Assembly (NCBI RefSeq): GCF_001632365.1
Contig: NW_024468513.1
Location: forward strand, 711,678-775,677
Length of the DNA: 64,000 bases
DNA from: Laetiporus sulphureus 93-53
Taxonomy: Eukaryota; Basidiomycota; Agaricomycetes; Polyporales; Laetiporaceae
Direction: 5' to 3'
Below, piece by piece: positions 46,200 through 59,386 of the stretch. The position numbers and the translations under genes were made by a program. Each line of letters begins with the position of its first letter. The stretch's first letter is position 1. Below the pieces are notes generated by a model. The model saw only the letters and a list, made by a program, of their open reading frames with translations, had not been told where the DNA came from and ran no database searches.

Positions 46200-47233
46200 C
46201 TCGCTTCCAGATCAGCGAGGGCCTCTGAGCAAGAGCGAGAAAGAGTTGGGAGAGGACCTGCGGCCAGTCCAACAATATAATGGCCGAGACGGTCTAAATC
46301 TCCAGCGTGACGGGATGGGATGCCATCAGGTCGGCACATTCCGCCCGGCTAAGGGGCATTTTCCCACTGATTGGACCAGTGAAACGAGCCCGCTTGTTCA
46401 GTGCCGCGCTGCCTACTCAACAAGCGGCGGGTGTTGACGCGAGCATGTTTTCATAAGCTTTACAGAACACGTTCGCTTTCCTTGTCCGGGAAATTGGTGG
46501 CTATGCCACTCCTTTGATTGAAACAAACGGATGGCTTGTATCCGCACCGGGAGAGGTGGACCCACAAGGACCCACCGCTGAACAAGATGCCGCCGAGCAT
46601 GAGAAACCCAGTGTGGGCCGAGCGCAGCTGCAACTGGCACGTATACAAGGTGCCATGAGCTTCAGCCATTTACGAGGCCGACGCAGCATTGCCCCTGTCA
46701 TTGAACTCTGGTAAACATCGCGGAGACAACATGGTAAACGTCGCGGAGACAACACGGCCTCAAAACATCTTGGCCTTGTTCTGTCTTGGGTAGCACCAGA
46801 CATCTCGAAAACGTACAGTCCGAAGGGCTGAGTCCTGACAAAAACGCGCGCACAGCTTGTAATGTTTGACTATTATCTTGCCTGGATGAGAAATACTGGG
46901 CAAAATCATGCACGCAGCAGTAGTGCGTAATGCAAGGTGATGGAGAGGACAACGATGGCGAGACTCAGATTTAGCGCCGGCCAGATAATCTCGCCTAAGC
47001 GGCGAGCGCCCATGGGCGGCAAGTTAGACTTTTCAAATAGAGGTTATGCAGCACCTTCTCCTCGCTCGCTGACGAAAGTGACTGCGACGTACGAAACTCG
47101 CGATATAGCGCTAATGAGCCGGAAACATGTCTACAACTCTAAACAACACCGCACGGCAGCAGGTCGGAACCGCACACTATTTGACGCTGTTCCTGATAAT
47201 TCCCCAACTTGAAAGCTGAGTATCAACGCATGA
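46200..47233. other. Intergenic; no gene recognised
   Basis: The overlapping open frames on both strands (for example 45964-46437 plus) show no domain. The plus frame lies antisense to the gene at 45621-46199. A 20-bp near-repeat (aacatcgcggagacaacatgg / aacgtcgcggagacaacacgg) occurs in tandem at about 46,713-46,755. Confidence 0.35.
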
Positions 47234-48746
47234 TCATTCAGGTTGGTACTGCGAAGTTAGTCGCAATGAGAGGCCGCTCTGTGGAGAAAGGGTTATGAGT
47301 AACGAAGTTATATGACGGGACTCACACATACCTTCGAATAGATGGTGTCAATGACATGCATAGCGTTGATCGAATCCTCTGCTGTCCTCCAGGCTTGAGG
47401 AGAGCGCCCACGTACTGTGTCGACGAATGCCTCTAGTTGATACCGATACCTGATTACCACGCGTGAGCTCATGCGGGCACTGGCACAAGCGTGCACTTAC
47501 GCGGACCACCATTCCTCTCCCTTCCCTTCTTTAGGCTTGTACGCCTTCTCCACCCGGGATTTGCCATTCTTCGGGATGACAGTGATGGAATGAAACAGAT
47601 GCGGCAATGGGTAGTTCCACAGTTCGATAGCACCGTTCTCGCATTCGACTCTCAATGTGAGTTTGACAAACTGCGGGAAAAGCTTGAATGGACCCCAGCC
47701 TTCCGGCGAAAAGTCGACGATGATCGTCGCAGGTAAGGAGTCGCCAAAGAGCAGTTGTGCCTCCATCCTCTTGTCGACATTCTCAGACATGCAGGTTGCC
47801 TCGGCGGACTGCACCGTAGGCTTAGACGACGCGAGATACATCATGGAATTGATCGGATATGCTGTCAAGATCCCCTTGTCAGTGGAAACCAACGAGAAGG
47901 ATTCTAGACATACGGCCCATGTCCATAAGTACGCCACCGCCAAGTTTGTAGTCAAATCGAATATCATCCTTCTTGAACAGCACATTACCCCAGAGACCGA
48001 AATGGGAATACATCTTCACGATCTCTCCGAGAGAACCTTCGTCGATTATCTCTTTTACTCGCTGAAGCGCTGGATGGAATCTAATGGGACGGTTGAGGCA
48101 ACGTCTGCATACTGGTGTCACATGATGTACCGAGGTTGCCAAGCTTCCAACAGCACAAGATTCTTCTCCTCAGCTAAGGCAAACACCTTTCGTGTTTCAG
48201 TCTCGTTGCTAGCGATGGGTTTGTCGCAAAGCACGTGTTTGCCAGCTGCTATCGCCTTCATCGTCCATTCGTAATGCAAGGAATTTGGAAGCTGAAATAT
48301 ACGAGGAGGTCAAGTACCGGTCCGCAGCCAGAACGTGTAGAAGCTTACGCCGATATATACAGCATCGATTTCTGCGTCATCTAATAATTCTTTTGAAGAA
48401 TGCCGACGTTAGCACTCATTCCGCTACCTCAGATGCGGAAGCAACGTCACCTTGGTACCCGTTCGGTCCACCGTATACCTTCGGAATGTTCCAAGTGCGG
48501 CTGTATTCCAGAGCGCGCTCCTTGCTTCGAGCCGCGACGGCCAAGACGACTGCATCTTCGTGGCATCTTGCCGGCCTTATAATCTGATGGGGAGCAATCT
48601 GCGAGGCGCCTATGACACCAAAACGCAGGGGGTTGGCAGACTTCTCCACCACGGGTGGGTTGGTAGTCTAGGCATTCATAAGTCCCGGTACCTGTAGAAC
48701 AGCAGAACCCCCCTACCTTGAGTAAACGACGGATGAGAGAGTACAT
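47234..48746 (-). CDS. GFO/IDH/MocA-family NAD(P)-dependent oxidoreductase (xylose/dihydrodiol dehydrogenase-like)
   Basis: Eight exons: 48717-48746, 48451-48667, 48349-48380, 48131-48291, 47914-48080, 47501-47861, 47332-47449, 47234-47278. They total 1131 nt, giving 376 aa. A Rossmann fold opens at residue 25 (RFGVIGASQIA). The EKP-type motif appears as CDKPIAS with the catalytic-type Lys at about 117. AGKHVLC and LPNSLHYEW are typical of the family, as is the C-terminal GFO/IDH/MocA barrel (GGGVLMDMG, then WGPF and FHSITVIP). Fungal members of this length are annotated as D-xylose 1-dehydrogenase (NADP+) or trans-dihydrodiol dehydrogenase; the substrate here cannot be decided. The protein is probably cytosolic, and the first 10-aa exon is not a clear signal peptide. 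Confidence 0.92.
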
Positions 48747-50621
48747 GATGTATCAATGCCGATCAGTGCAGCCAACAATGGCGGCGGCTGCACAGGCCTT
48801 TTATTTGCGAAATTGATGAAAGCACGCGTGCCGAAAGCAACCGTCAGCTGGCCTGCCTTCCTTCCATGGCCAACAGCCGAAGCGCTTGGCAGTCGGAGTG
48901 TACTGAGCGCACAGCTGCAGGGAATTCCCAGTGTCCCCAATGGCAAAAGACGGGCAGCCTTCTGTCCAAAGCGCGACATTGCTCCATTCGTTCCGTTCTA
49001 GACGGATCTGAAGCCTCCGCCCATGTTGCTTGTGACCCTCCAATGATGAACTACTGACATTGATCGAACAGAGCGTTTACCGTTATGTCAACCATGTACA
49101 ACTACGGTCTACACATCGTCATGAGAAACGGAAACGTTCTCGACATGCAGCTGGACCGCATTACTCAGAACAAACAACACAGAGATGGCAGTCCGCTCTC
49201 ACCAAGAATACTGCAGAGTTCATGTGCAGGCTTCCTGACCATTGACAAACGATCGCCCACAACGCGATTCTCGCCTTCATAACACTGCAGCACGGGACAC
49301 GAAAGCAGGTCTTCGGACTGTGATTGATTGTTTCCTCGTTCCCACACAACGATGCCTCGCAACGCCATGTCCTACTTGCCAAGACCAGGGTTAGCGGACA
49401 GATAAGAGCATCTGACGACTATTCGCACGCAAGAGGTCAGCTGCGCAATTGAAAGCTCCAGTCTACCCGTCTGCGGTGTGCGCATCATTGCTCGAAAGAG
49501 CCTGAATTCAATACATCAGGAGAACATATCAGCTATCCCAAGGATACTCGTCTGATGGGCGGCCTGCCGACTCGCACTGTGCTAATACTTTAGTTGACGT
49601 GGTCCTCTCAGCGAAAGGTCAGTAACAGCATAATAGTTGTATGAACAATAGCGATCGTCCAGCTATAAGCAAGGGGGAACGGCCGATGAACATCAAGTAA
49701 CAGCATAATAGTTGTATGAACGATAGCGATCGTCCAGCTATAAGCAAGGGGGAACGGCCTCTGAACGTTACATCTGAACATCTGCGCAGCCACAGTCCGA
49801 AGAAGCGGCCCGATCCCGGCAGCTGCCGGTCCCTCTACCGTGTGCTTAAAACTGTGGTCTGCTCACATTTTTATGTGGATGTTCTAGACCTAGATTTTGC
49901 ATTCCCCTCTTGCAAAGTGTATGTCCAGTAACCAGGTACTGTCATCGCGATGATTGATCGTGACGCACGTTGATCACGGAGCTAGTCAGTGAGCACTGAG
50001 AATGGTTGCGACTGCAGTGCCTCCACGGTCCACTTTCAAGCTGCCAAGCCAAGTTGGGATGACCTGCCAGGCTTCGCTTTACACATATCGGATAATCACG
50101 TCTTTCTGCCGGCCACTTTGTCCAGCTCGACAGTCCACCGAAGTCCTCAGGAAGCACCTTCCAACACATGCTCGCCCTCTGCTGCTTGAATGCATAGTGC
50201 TAGCAGAACTTGAGATCGCGAACGTAGTACGTCGTTCCCATGTGCATCTCGGTTCCGTCAGTGAGCTCATGCCTCACCTGCCCAGCCATGCTCTCGACCA
50301 GACATGTGCGCGGTCATGGTCCCAAAGCAACAGTCGGATGACCTCGTCGTGTTATCATCGTCGGACCATGCTGCGTGGTGTGGACAGCATCGCTACTGCC
50401 ACATTACATCGCGTTCTCTGTCTGATGAATGCGATGTTCCTGTCTTTGATGAGTTCATGACACATGTGAGGACTCCTGTGATGAGCACCATATGCTTGTT
50501 GATGCGGTTGGCATGAGAAGCATGTGCTCGTGTGTAAAAGCGGCCGATGAGGGACTAGGATGTGACAAATCAATCCGCCCTTTGTTCTGTCTTTATGATT
50601 GAGGCTGCCTCAGCGAGCAGG
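48747..50621. other. Intergenic; contains one short tandem duplication
   Basis: No gene is supported. Several frames of 60-150 codons overlap on both strands without any domain. The tandem duplication at 49621-49766 is listed separately. Confidence 0.4.
49621..49766 (+). repeat. 75-bp tandem duplication
   Basis: Two adjacent units start at 49621 and 49696 with agtaacagcataatagttg. The first 64 bp are identical except for one A/G difference; the last 11 bp diverge. This is a recent local duplication with no coding meaning that I can see. Confidence 0.85.
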
Positions 50622-52299
50622 ATGCTTTCTGTAAGCATCCTTTTAGGCACCTTCGCTGCGTTTCATGGAGTGGTTGAGGCTGCGGATGTGTTCGCGCATT
50701 TCATGGTAGGCGTTCGTCGTGTTGATCGCGGACCGTGTGCTCATCACCAATTGCAGGTGCAAAATTCATACTCTTACAATGCCTCCGATTGGGAGAATGA
50801 TATTACAACAGCTGCCAACATCGGAATCGATGGCTTTGGTAAATTCATTGTGCTGTCTTCGTGAGCTAGCACCGGACTCATCGATGCCCAGCTCTCAATA
50901 TCGCCGAGTATGACTACGAGGTCGATCGCCTAGTCGATGCTTACAGTGTGGCTGAAGCGCAAGGCTTCAAGCTGTTCTTCTCCTTCGACATGTCCTATTC
51001 CTGGTCCAGCGATGATATGGTAGCCCTCGTCACCAACTATTCCTCCAGCTCTGCGACGTACACATATAACGGTGACGTCCTAGTCTCGACCTATTCCGGC
51101 GAAAGCTACGGCGAGAGTTTCTGGGAGGACTTCAAGACCACCCTGGCGAATGACGGCGTTACAACCTGCTTTGCTCCTGCATTCACGACCTATCGTGATC
51201 CAGACGATGCAGATGACCTTGTGAATACGTTCGCATCGATTGATGGATTCTTCAACTGGTGGTCTTGGTATGGTCGGCCGTCTGACCACCAGCAGGGATA
51301 TCCAGGCTGATTTATTTTGCTTCTTCCAGGCCTGATGATGTGGATGCGAATCTCACCACAGCGACAGACCTCGCCTATCAAGCCGTCATCAAGGATGATC
51401 GCACGGGCCCCTACATCATGTGTAAATTGTTCAGCTGATAGATCACTGCCCTTGCTGACACATTGTAGCCGTCTCACCGTGGCAGTTCAAGAATCTCGGC
51501 ACTTCCGATACGGACTGGGTCGAGCTCAGCGACACTCTCTGGTACCACCGCTGGCTGCAGGCAATCCAAGACGTACAGCCTGATATCGTTGAGATCATCA
51601 GGTGCGCAGAAGGACTATATTTCGCAATACCCTCATTTCGTCACGACCTTTGTTCGCTAAGGGCTTGATTTCCAGCTGGAACGATTACGCCGAATCTCAT
51701 TACATTGGAGATATCAACCCCAATGTCGACTTGGGCGACGACGCTCCTTACTATGTGCGTGACATCATCTATAATGATCATCTAAGCATGCGCTGACTCC
51801 GGAGCTGACTAGGTCGATGGGTTTGTTCACGGATACTGGAGGAACGTTGCTGAACACTTCATCAGCTGGTACAAGACCGCCACCGAGCCCACCGTGACGG
51901 TCTGTGCCTTCCTTCTTTCGTCAGAGGCTGGCGTGCTGACCGCACCGACAGGACGATCAAGTGATCTTTTGGTACCGCGCACACCCCAAGAACATCACAT
52001 GCAGTATCGGCACGATACCTCGCAATTGGGAGTACCCGGTCGATGCGGTCTTTGCGCTGGCCCTTCTGAGCGAGGCGGCAACGATACAGCTCGATATCGG
52101 CTCCAACGAGGCGCAGTGGGATGCCCCTGCCGGCGCCAGCATTGGGAAGGTCAACTTTCCGACGGAGGACTCCCAGATTCCGTACATCCAGATCATCCGA
52201 GACGGCACTACGACCAAGGATGGATACGGGAGTGAATATGTCACGCAGACCGACTGCCACTACTACAACTTCAACCCGTGGGTTGGAATCATTGAGTGA
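50622..52299 (+). CDS. Secreted glycoside hydrolase family 71 alpha-1,3-glucanase (mutanase)
   Basis: Eight exons: 50622-50705, 50757-50838, 50892-51267, 51330-51421, 51469-51601, 51676-51754, 51813-51899, 51952-52299. They total 1281 nt, giving 426 aa. The signal peptide is MLSVSILLGTFAAFHGVVEA. The mature protein begins ADVFAHFM, the classic GH71 opening, then DITTAANIGIDGFALNI, FKLFFSFDMSYSW, SPWQFKNLG, SWNDYAESHYIG and FWYRAHPK. The enzyme hydrolyses alpha-1,3-glucan of fungal cell walls and is used in wall remodelling, autolysis or mycoparasitism. No carbohydrate-binding module is visible. An upstream in-frame ATG (50595) would add nine residues before the signal peptide and is less likely. 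Confidence 0.95.
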
Positions 52300-52907
52300 A
52301 GGGTTCGGATGCTCTGTTTTGCAGCGCCGCAAGCAGCTGAGAACGATGTCCGATTTTTGGTGTCATGTTCTGTCGCACTTGGAACAGCATGGTTTTTTTT
52401 GCTCGGATTATAACATTCATCAGAATCTGTTCACCTTGTGAATCTCGGCGGGCGTGGAACGTAACAAGACTGCGGCGGTATTTAACCAGTCCTTCAAACT
52501 GGAACATTGCAGTCTGGCTATTCTATCGTATGAAAATCATAAATTGCTCTCTCTACGCGTACATAGCATGCGCACGTTCTACTCGAGTAGGACAGTACGC
52601 AGCGTGCAAATGACAAAGAGTAGGAACAGATTTTAGTTTGGGTCGACGAACATCGACGCCACAGCGATCTAGATCTTGCCCAGATGAACGTCATCCGAGT
52701 CTATGGTGTGTCCTGGCATATACGGCCCCTACTACCGATGGCGCATCTACTGTGCACGACTCCTCGTAATCGTCAAGCTAGGATCTGACAGTAAATATTC
52801 TGGTGCTCATTGAGACCGTTTGTGAGCAAAAAACTCCATATTATCACGATCTGCCGCTTGACCAGTTGTTTCTCGGACCCATCCCACGTCTAGCTTCAGT
52901 CCTCCCG

Positions 52908-54249
52908 ATGTGCGAGCCATCGACAATTGACAACACCGACGCTGAAACGCCGGATCCGCCTACTCCAATAAGAAGTCACAATGAAGGCGAGCTTCTTCCA
53001 GAAGAGCACTTCTGGAGGGATCACTACCAGTGGCTTGAGGAATGTGGCTATAGGCTCCGCCCACGTTATAAACCAGGTTGGATCCCATCGTGGAAGAGCA
53101 GCCATAAAGAGTACTGGCGATGCGAGGATGGGCATGCCATCATGGTACGTTTGCAATGTCTTTGACTTCGGGACGTAGGTAGATCGGCGCCAACAGGTGC
53201 CTCACATCCTGGACGCCACGCGAGTCTCAAGCGGGGAGATGGTCGTTCTCAAACGCATTCTCATTTCGGAGCACCCACACGAAATTGAGATCAACCAATA
53301 CTTCTCGGCCGAGCCACTGGCGTCAGATCCGCGAAACCACTGCGCGCCCTTGTATGAAGTCCTACAGGTAACCGATCAGGAAGGCATGATGATCCTCGTC
53401 ACGCCTCTTCTGCGAAGGTACGACAGCCCTCTCCTTGACACCGTAGGAGAGGCTGTAGAGTTCTTCCGGCAGATCTTCGAGGTATCTGCTCTCTGGTCTG
53501 CTCAATTGTGATCTTGGCGCTAAATTGGCTCTGCTTAGGGCTTGCAGTTCATGCATCAACATCACGTCGCACATCGGTTAGTCGGTCCTTTGCTTGCACC
53601 GAGTGGTTGATGTGTATACCGCGCAGGGACTGCATGAACCAGAATATCATGATGGATCCGCACCCCCTGTTCCCGGACATGTACCATCCGCGCGTCATCG
53701 ATTGGTCGCGCGATCTCGATCATCCCGCGCGACATTACTCTCGTACCGCGCGGCCGACGAGGTACTACTTCATCGACTTCGGACTCTCTCGTAAGTACAG
53801 ACCGGACGATGGCCCTCCTCGCGAGCCTCCAATTCACGGCGGAGACAAATCGGTGCCCGAATTCAAGGAGTCGAACGAACCATGCGATCCGTTCCCGACT
53901 GATGTGTATTACATCGGAAATATGATTCGGGAGGACTTCCTACAGGTTAGTTTAATGGCGACTGACTGTCATTCATTGCTCAACCTCTTGGTAGAGATCG
54001 CATGGCGTCGAGGTTATGCAAGCTCTCGTCGACGAGATGGTCCAGGATGACCCCGTGAAACGACCCAACATGGACGAGGTCGTGGCTCGCTTTGATGCCA
54101 TTCGTACTTCGCTCAGTTCAAGCAAGCTGCGCTCTCGCCTGGTGTACAGGGACGAAAGCAAGGTGAAACGGGTCTTTAAAGGCGTTAAACATGCTCTCGG
54201 GACTGTCGGCTCCATTGCGTCGCCTCGGTCCCCAGTACATACTCCGTAG
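52908..54249 (+). CDS. Protein kinase-like protein, paralogue 1 (377 aa)
   Basis: Five exons: 52908-53144, 53197-53481, 53539-53576, 53627-53945, 53995-54249. They total 1134 nt, giving 377 aa. The kinase fold is recognisable: the VVLK lysine at about 98, AHRDCMNQN with catalytic Asp188 and Asn193, YYFIDFGLSRKY with metal-binding Asp237, and TDVYYIGNMI in the F helix. The glycine-rich loop is not visible, since the segment before the lysine reads DATRVSSGEM. Activity is therefore possible but unproven. A conserved N-terminal segment (LLPEEHFWRDHYQWL) precedes the kinase. Such divergent kinases are greatly expanded in Agaricomycetes. A related gene lies 6 kb downstream at 60072-61820. Confidence 0.88.
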
Positions 54250-57200
54250 CGCCTCGAGATATCGGGGCAGGGCCAGCATTCGCTCGCGCAATGCGTCCTC
54301 TTCCTATGTCTCTCAAGTGCAATCCTTATAATGTCAGCGTTTAACCCTACGTTCATGATACTCTACATTCATATATTCACCGGCCTAATTCTCGACTCGG
54401 CTACACCGTGCATATGTCTGGGGCCAATGTCAGAACCATCACGCGGAGAAATATCTTCACAGGCTCCCGTACCGTTGAACACTGCATAGGAACGGACGCT
54501 GTCAGCGTGTAGCGCGACCACCAGAACGCCTATTAGAGTCAATGAGGCTTGCTGAGGTGGTCTCCACTTGAAACGCTAGTTGAAATTTCGATTTTTCATC
54601 GAGTGAGACCGCAAGGTTGTCAGGTAAAGTATACGGTTACTGCGTCGGTATATCGCCATCTCGTGCCTGACGAGGCGCACAGCGGAATCTAGTCATGACT
54701 TCGTTCGAAATCATCAAAACTGAGTCAGACAAGGCACGTTTGGAAGATGGATCGACTTCTCGGTGGTCAGTCATAGGGCCTCTGGATCATCAAGCGTAAC
54801 GTAGGTTTTCAGCGTTCAAGTAACGACGGAATTGTAGTGACCTGACATTCCAGCTGCTCGAATGCCAGCGCGGCTATGAGCATTTCATCGAGGATCGCAG
54901 GTCATTGCCAGCGGCTATAGATGTGACGATGGAAAATGGCTGTCTATACAGTGAGCAGACGCTCCCATCATGTTCCCCAGAACAACCTACCATTTGCTCC
55001 CAAATGATGAGTTAATGAAAGGCCCACGATGTCGGCAACCCGGGCGGTTCACTCTAGGAATTTACGCACAGTGCACTGGTGAGGTATTGTCTGCGGGAGA
55101 CCCAGGTTAGACTGCCTTCTGCCGCCTGCGTTTCACCTGCAGCTCGGAATCAATGAAATACACTGAGGTGGGACTGCCTCTGAACTTACCTTTCTCGCCA
55201 CTTGTAGTCACGTTTAGATCACCATCAGCAGCGTCTTGAGTCGCTATGCCATCTTCGAACAGCATGGTAGTCGGCGAGAGGTTTGAGTTGAGGCAGTGTA
55301 GCTCTACTAGTGAGAGAATGAAAATGACAAAAGCCGACAATATGGAGGACCACCTACTTCCGCTGTTCTCGCAATCACCAGACTACTCGCCATGTCTACT
55401 GTCCATTGTGAGGTTGTCAGTTTGTTCAGCTGACAAGATTGTATGTATGTGATGTCTGATCGCATGTGATGTGTCGCAACCGGGGCTTAGAGAGCGAACC
55501 ACAACCGCCAGCTTGCCGAGAGTGATGCGATTTGGGTACTGGATAGTATTCTTCGTTTCATTCGCCAGACGAGTGAGACCGAGATAAGAACAATCAACAC
55601 ACACAGCCTCGAGTGATGCACACACTTACTGTTCATGCCTCCGACTTGTTCTAGATGGGGTTTCGTTTAAGGTTTTCTCACAATTCTCCAGCAGTAAGCG
55701 CATCCATTATAGTCTTCGCTTGGCACAGAACATCCTTCACCTAGTTAACGTTGTCCCGAGCATCTTGTCAGACGTCAGCTTGGTACTTCTTGCGACGCTG
55801 GCGAAGATTGCAACAGTGTTCACAACAATAGCCCACTTGTCTACAAGATAGCAATGCGAGTATGTGAATCTCGCAATTGATGGCCATTTTTGATATACAT
55901 TTGTGTCAGGAAATAATGTTCCTCGGCATCCTACGAAGCGATTTCTGCTACATCAGCCTCTATTTATGAGAAACAAGGAAAACTGCACACCGAACAACGA
56001 TCCGACCATCGTGACCTGTACCTGCAATCCGCCGACACATTGGAGTCGGTCAACATGAACATTGGCAGTTCGTGCTCAGCGTGCTGCCTGCTGAAACAAT
56101 TTTGCTGACCAGCCTCTGTCGCATTGCCTGGCGGCAGTAATGTTCTGCCCGCTGAGCGTGATAGCACCACAGTCCTCCATCGGACTTGTAGCGAATTTCT
56201 TGGACTATATGCGCTGATCAAAAGCCTCTAAGCTGGCTGTAATTTCGGGAGAGGTAGCAGGACTAGAAACCGTCTAGATTCAACGACACCATAGCATATA
56301 ACAAAGCAGACCAAGCCATCATAGATACCTCCTAATTTCTAGACATGAAGCAGGCCGATGTGCTTTAACCCGATTGATCATCAACCTCGCCTTATTTTCT
56401 TCAGAAAGGAGCTTAGCAGAAGCAAAAGTAGCAGCTGTAGACATAAATCTTCAACGAGAATGCATGCCGCTGCATTTCGACAGTCAAACACACGATGTGC
56501 AAGAGCCAGATTTACAATAAGCACTCTATGAACCAGTAGACTCACGGTACACAAACAATTAGCATTTTGAGGTATTTGGCGCCACTATGCCAGTGTATCG
56601 CTAGTACGTGTTCTATGTGAGGCAAAGCAGGTATACTGGGACTTGAACGGAGCCGGGGACGTATGCAATGCATTGGTTGCTATACGTAAGGAGACCTTGT
56701 TTCGTGTTGCATATGGCGACGGAGGAAAAGTTCGCATAGCAACGCCCGCAAGCGACAAGCAAGAACTTAAACCGTATTAAGCGCCGGACCATGGGTTGAG
56801 AATTGCTCGGTTTATTTAAAGCTATTGTGACCGTGATGGCTTTCAGGGCAGCGTGACGTGTGACTGCATTTCGCATGTCACACCAGTCTTTTGGCAGTCA
56901 CAACTCACTAGTCACTGAAACTTGTGCAAGTGACTCTTCCGCGCAGCCCCGTCCACCACTGTGTAGTACGAGCGAAGGGCTCCCTCCACTCTAGGAGAAT
57001 CTCGGTAATCAGCTTGCATGTGCTCGTCTTCCCCGCCAGTGGGTCATTCATCATTGGCGCTCTGGTAATGGTTCTTGGCCATGTCTGCTTCCGTCAGATT
57101 GAGTCTACACCGGAAGAAATATTACAGACAATAAATCTCGAATGCTGGGCATGGACATCAGTTGACATTGTCGCCCTTTTGATGCAGGATTGCGGCCGCC

Positions 57201-58261
57201 AGCGGAATGGGCTTGTAGTCTGCTCACAATTTGGAATTATCGCGAAGACATTCAGGCTATCTGGCTGTGTGGTGAGCTGTAATGAAGGCGCTCATCAGTC
57301 AGGCCAATCGCTAATTCGCTTACACGGATCGGGTCTTCCTTGAGATTTAGTCAACATCTTCACTAATATCGGCTGTGGCAGAGTTTGCCGCCGAGCGTAT
57401 CGTACATCCGAGTCGGCATAGCCCCTTTGTTCCATGACTGGCCATCTCTCAGGCTCTCGCTGGCCGAGGTGAGCCACCGTTATTAAAGCCTTTCACATGC
57501 TGCGGTAACTGCACGTCATCTTATCATCTTGAGGTATTCTCAAGCGAATGTCAATATGTCATTCTCACAGGCTAGCATCTCTGCCCATTGTTCTCTGTCT
57601 CTTCTCTCTCTCAGGCTTGGCCAACACTGTTGACCGATTGCTTTGGCATGACACGACTTGCGCGTAATCATTCGGAAGAAGTGTACCGTTCGTCGCCGTC
57701 CGCTAACCCAGCTGAGCTTCTCCTTCAGCATGGAAGCTCCTCACGAGAGGACACATCGCCACTTACTGCACACACGCACGACCACACATTGGCCATGCCT
57801 TGGCTTTTCTGCCGCCAGAAATCGCTCCAAGAATTCGCACTATCTGCCCCGCGGCACGAGCTCATAGTGTAGAGTCCTATGTTCAGAGTTGTCTGAAATT
57901 AATACGCGCTGCGATGCCAATCGCTCATCGCATGTTGGATCTGCCTCGCAATGGGATTCCATGTGCAGTATATGCAAATTGCTACTCGTACCGCACAGCG
58001 ATTCTAAACTCAATGTGGTAACCGCGTGAAAAGCTGGAGCTGGAGTCCAACGACTTTGGAAGCTGAGCAATCAGCCCGTAGCGCCTCACGACGTGTCTCC
58101 TTCTGTCGAAAACATACACAATATGTCTCCAGGCACAATTCACTGAGCAATACATTGCCTGCAGTCCACATATTAGCCCAGAAAAGGAAAACAACAACTG
58201 GCTCGTCGCAGTCCATTACAGCTTCTGCTACGTCACTCAATCGCCCCACCAATACGGCTCG
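54250..58261. other. 4-kb stretch with no confidently resolved gene
   Basis: Coding-like pieces exist but could not be joined. One is a plus-strand start MTSFEIIKTESDKARL at 54,695, followed by an intron-like segment and LLECQRGYEHFIEDRRSL near 54,857. Another is a minus-strand frame at 55107-55340 beginning MSAFVIFILSLVELHC, with a GTAAGT donor at about 55,190. A minus-strand segment lies near 56,000-56,200. These could be small secreted or decayed genes. No family was recognised. Confidence 0.3.
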
Positions 58262-59386
58262 TCAGGCGCCCTCAGAAGAACTTTTGGTGACATCCTTTTG
58301 TTCTGTAGAGGCATGAGGTGCTTGGAGCGATAAAGGCGAGAAACTATCGTGTTGTACTTACCGCCTTGGGCACTGTCAGGAGGCACCTCGACATTGCCGG
58401 ATTGCTCTTGATCTACGTGATGTTATCAGAACTCGGAACACGGCTATGCGGAGTCGCGTCAGACTCACTGCTCTGGACAACGATTCCTACAACGGTGAGG
58501 CTTCCGTCATGGTTTGAAGTGCCATCAGAATCGGTAACGTCGACTTCGTCTGCTAGTTGCAGATTAGTTGTAATGACCCCGCTGGCGGAGAGTGTGTCCC
58601 ATTTGCACCTACCTGCTGTTTGTCCCTCGGCTGCTTCCTCAGCTACGACGGCAAGTGTGGTATCGCCAGCGGCGGCTGTAGACGCGTCCATAGCCTCCAA
58701 CTCACGAAGAACAGTGAGTGGAATATCGGAGGGGTCTGATTCGACGGCCACAGGTACGCCGTCATGGGAAGTAATGGTGATCAGAGAGTAATTCGATGAC
58801 GTCCGATGGAGCTCTGGGTTTTATGAGCTTTTCACATCTCAAGATACCAGAGTGACACTTACGAAGACTGCCGTTGCCCATGCGCTTATTTCTTGCGATA
58901 TCCGATGTGCTCTGATGTGCACCGGTCAACGACTTCTTGAACACGAGCGAGCTGAGATTTACCTTGACCCTACCGCACAGTTCCACGCAGTTAGAGCGGA
59001 GAGTACGGGTTTGGAAAATGATCGTGAGCTTGGCCACCGCGTTATAAAAATGTGTTCTAGCACAATACTTCTGTAAATGACCAACAGAAGCGGTGAGCCT
59101 GCAAAAAAAAAAGTCGGTCAGAACACATCATCACAGTGAGTTGCGCTGCATACGTCTCGTGCCTATATCTGAGCTGGCGGACGAGCCTGTCGGAAATATC
59201 TATGTCGCTCTCCTTCAATAAGGCATCCAATATATTCATGGCCTCGTGAAGAATTTCACGACATTCGTTGAGGCGGGGGTTCGAGGCTTCTGTCACAGCA
59301 ATTGCAGTAGCGCCAGCAGTAGTAGACAGTATTGTACATGTTCCGGCAGCGACGGTAAAAAAGACACTAGTAGCCGTGAGAGCCAT
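58262..59386 (-). CDS. Uncharacterised 278-aa protein
   Basis: Six exons: 59135-59386, 58863-59070, 58613-58813, 58469-58552, 58362-58412, 58262-58302. They total 837 nt, giving 278 aa in one frame. Introns are 49-64 nt with good donors (GTAAGT, GTAGGT, GTGAGT). The N-terminus MALTATSVFFTVAAGTCTI is hydrophobic and Ala/Thr-rich (membrane anchor or signal). It is followed by a helical segment (REILHEAMNILDALLK, RLVRQLRYRHETYAAQL), a basic middle part and an acidic C-terminal half rich in Ser, Thr and Glu. The start could lie 28 codons upstream at 59470, but a TATATAAG sits there and looks like the promoter. Intron 3 is optional, since its length keeps the frame. Family not recognised. Confidence 0.6.

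Noticed and set aside
45964..46437. Plus-strand frame of 157 codons
   Set aside because: It lies antisense to the spliced minus-strand gene that has a recognisable paralogue, and it shows no domain.
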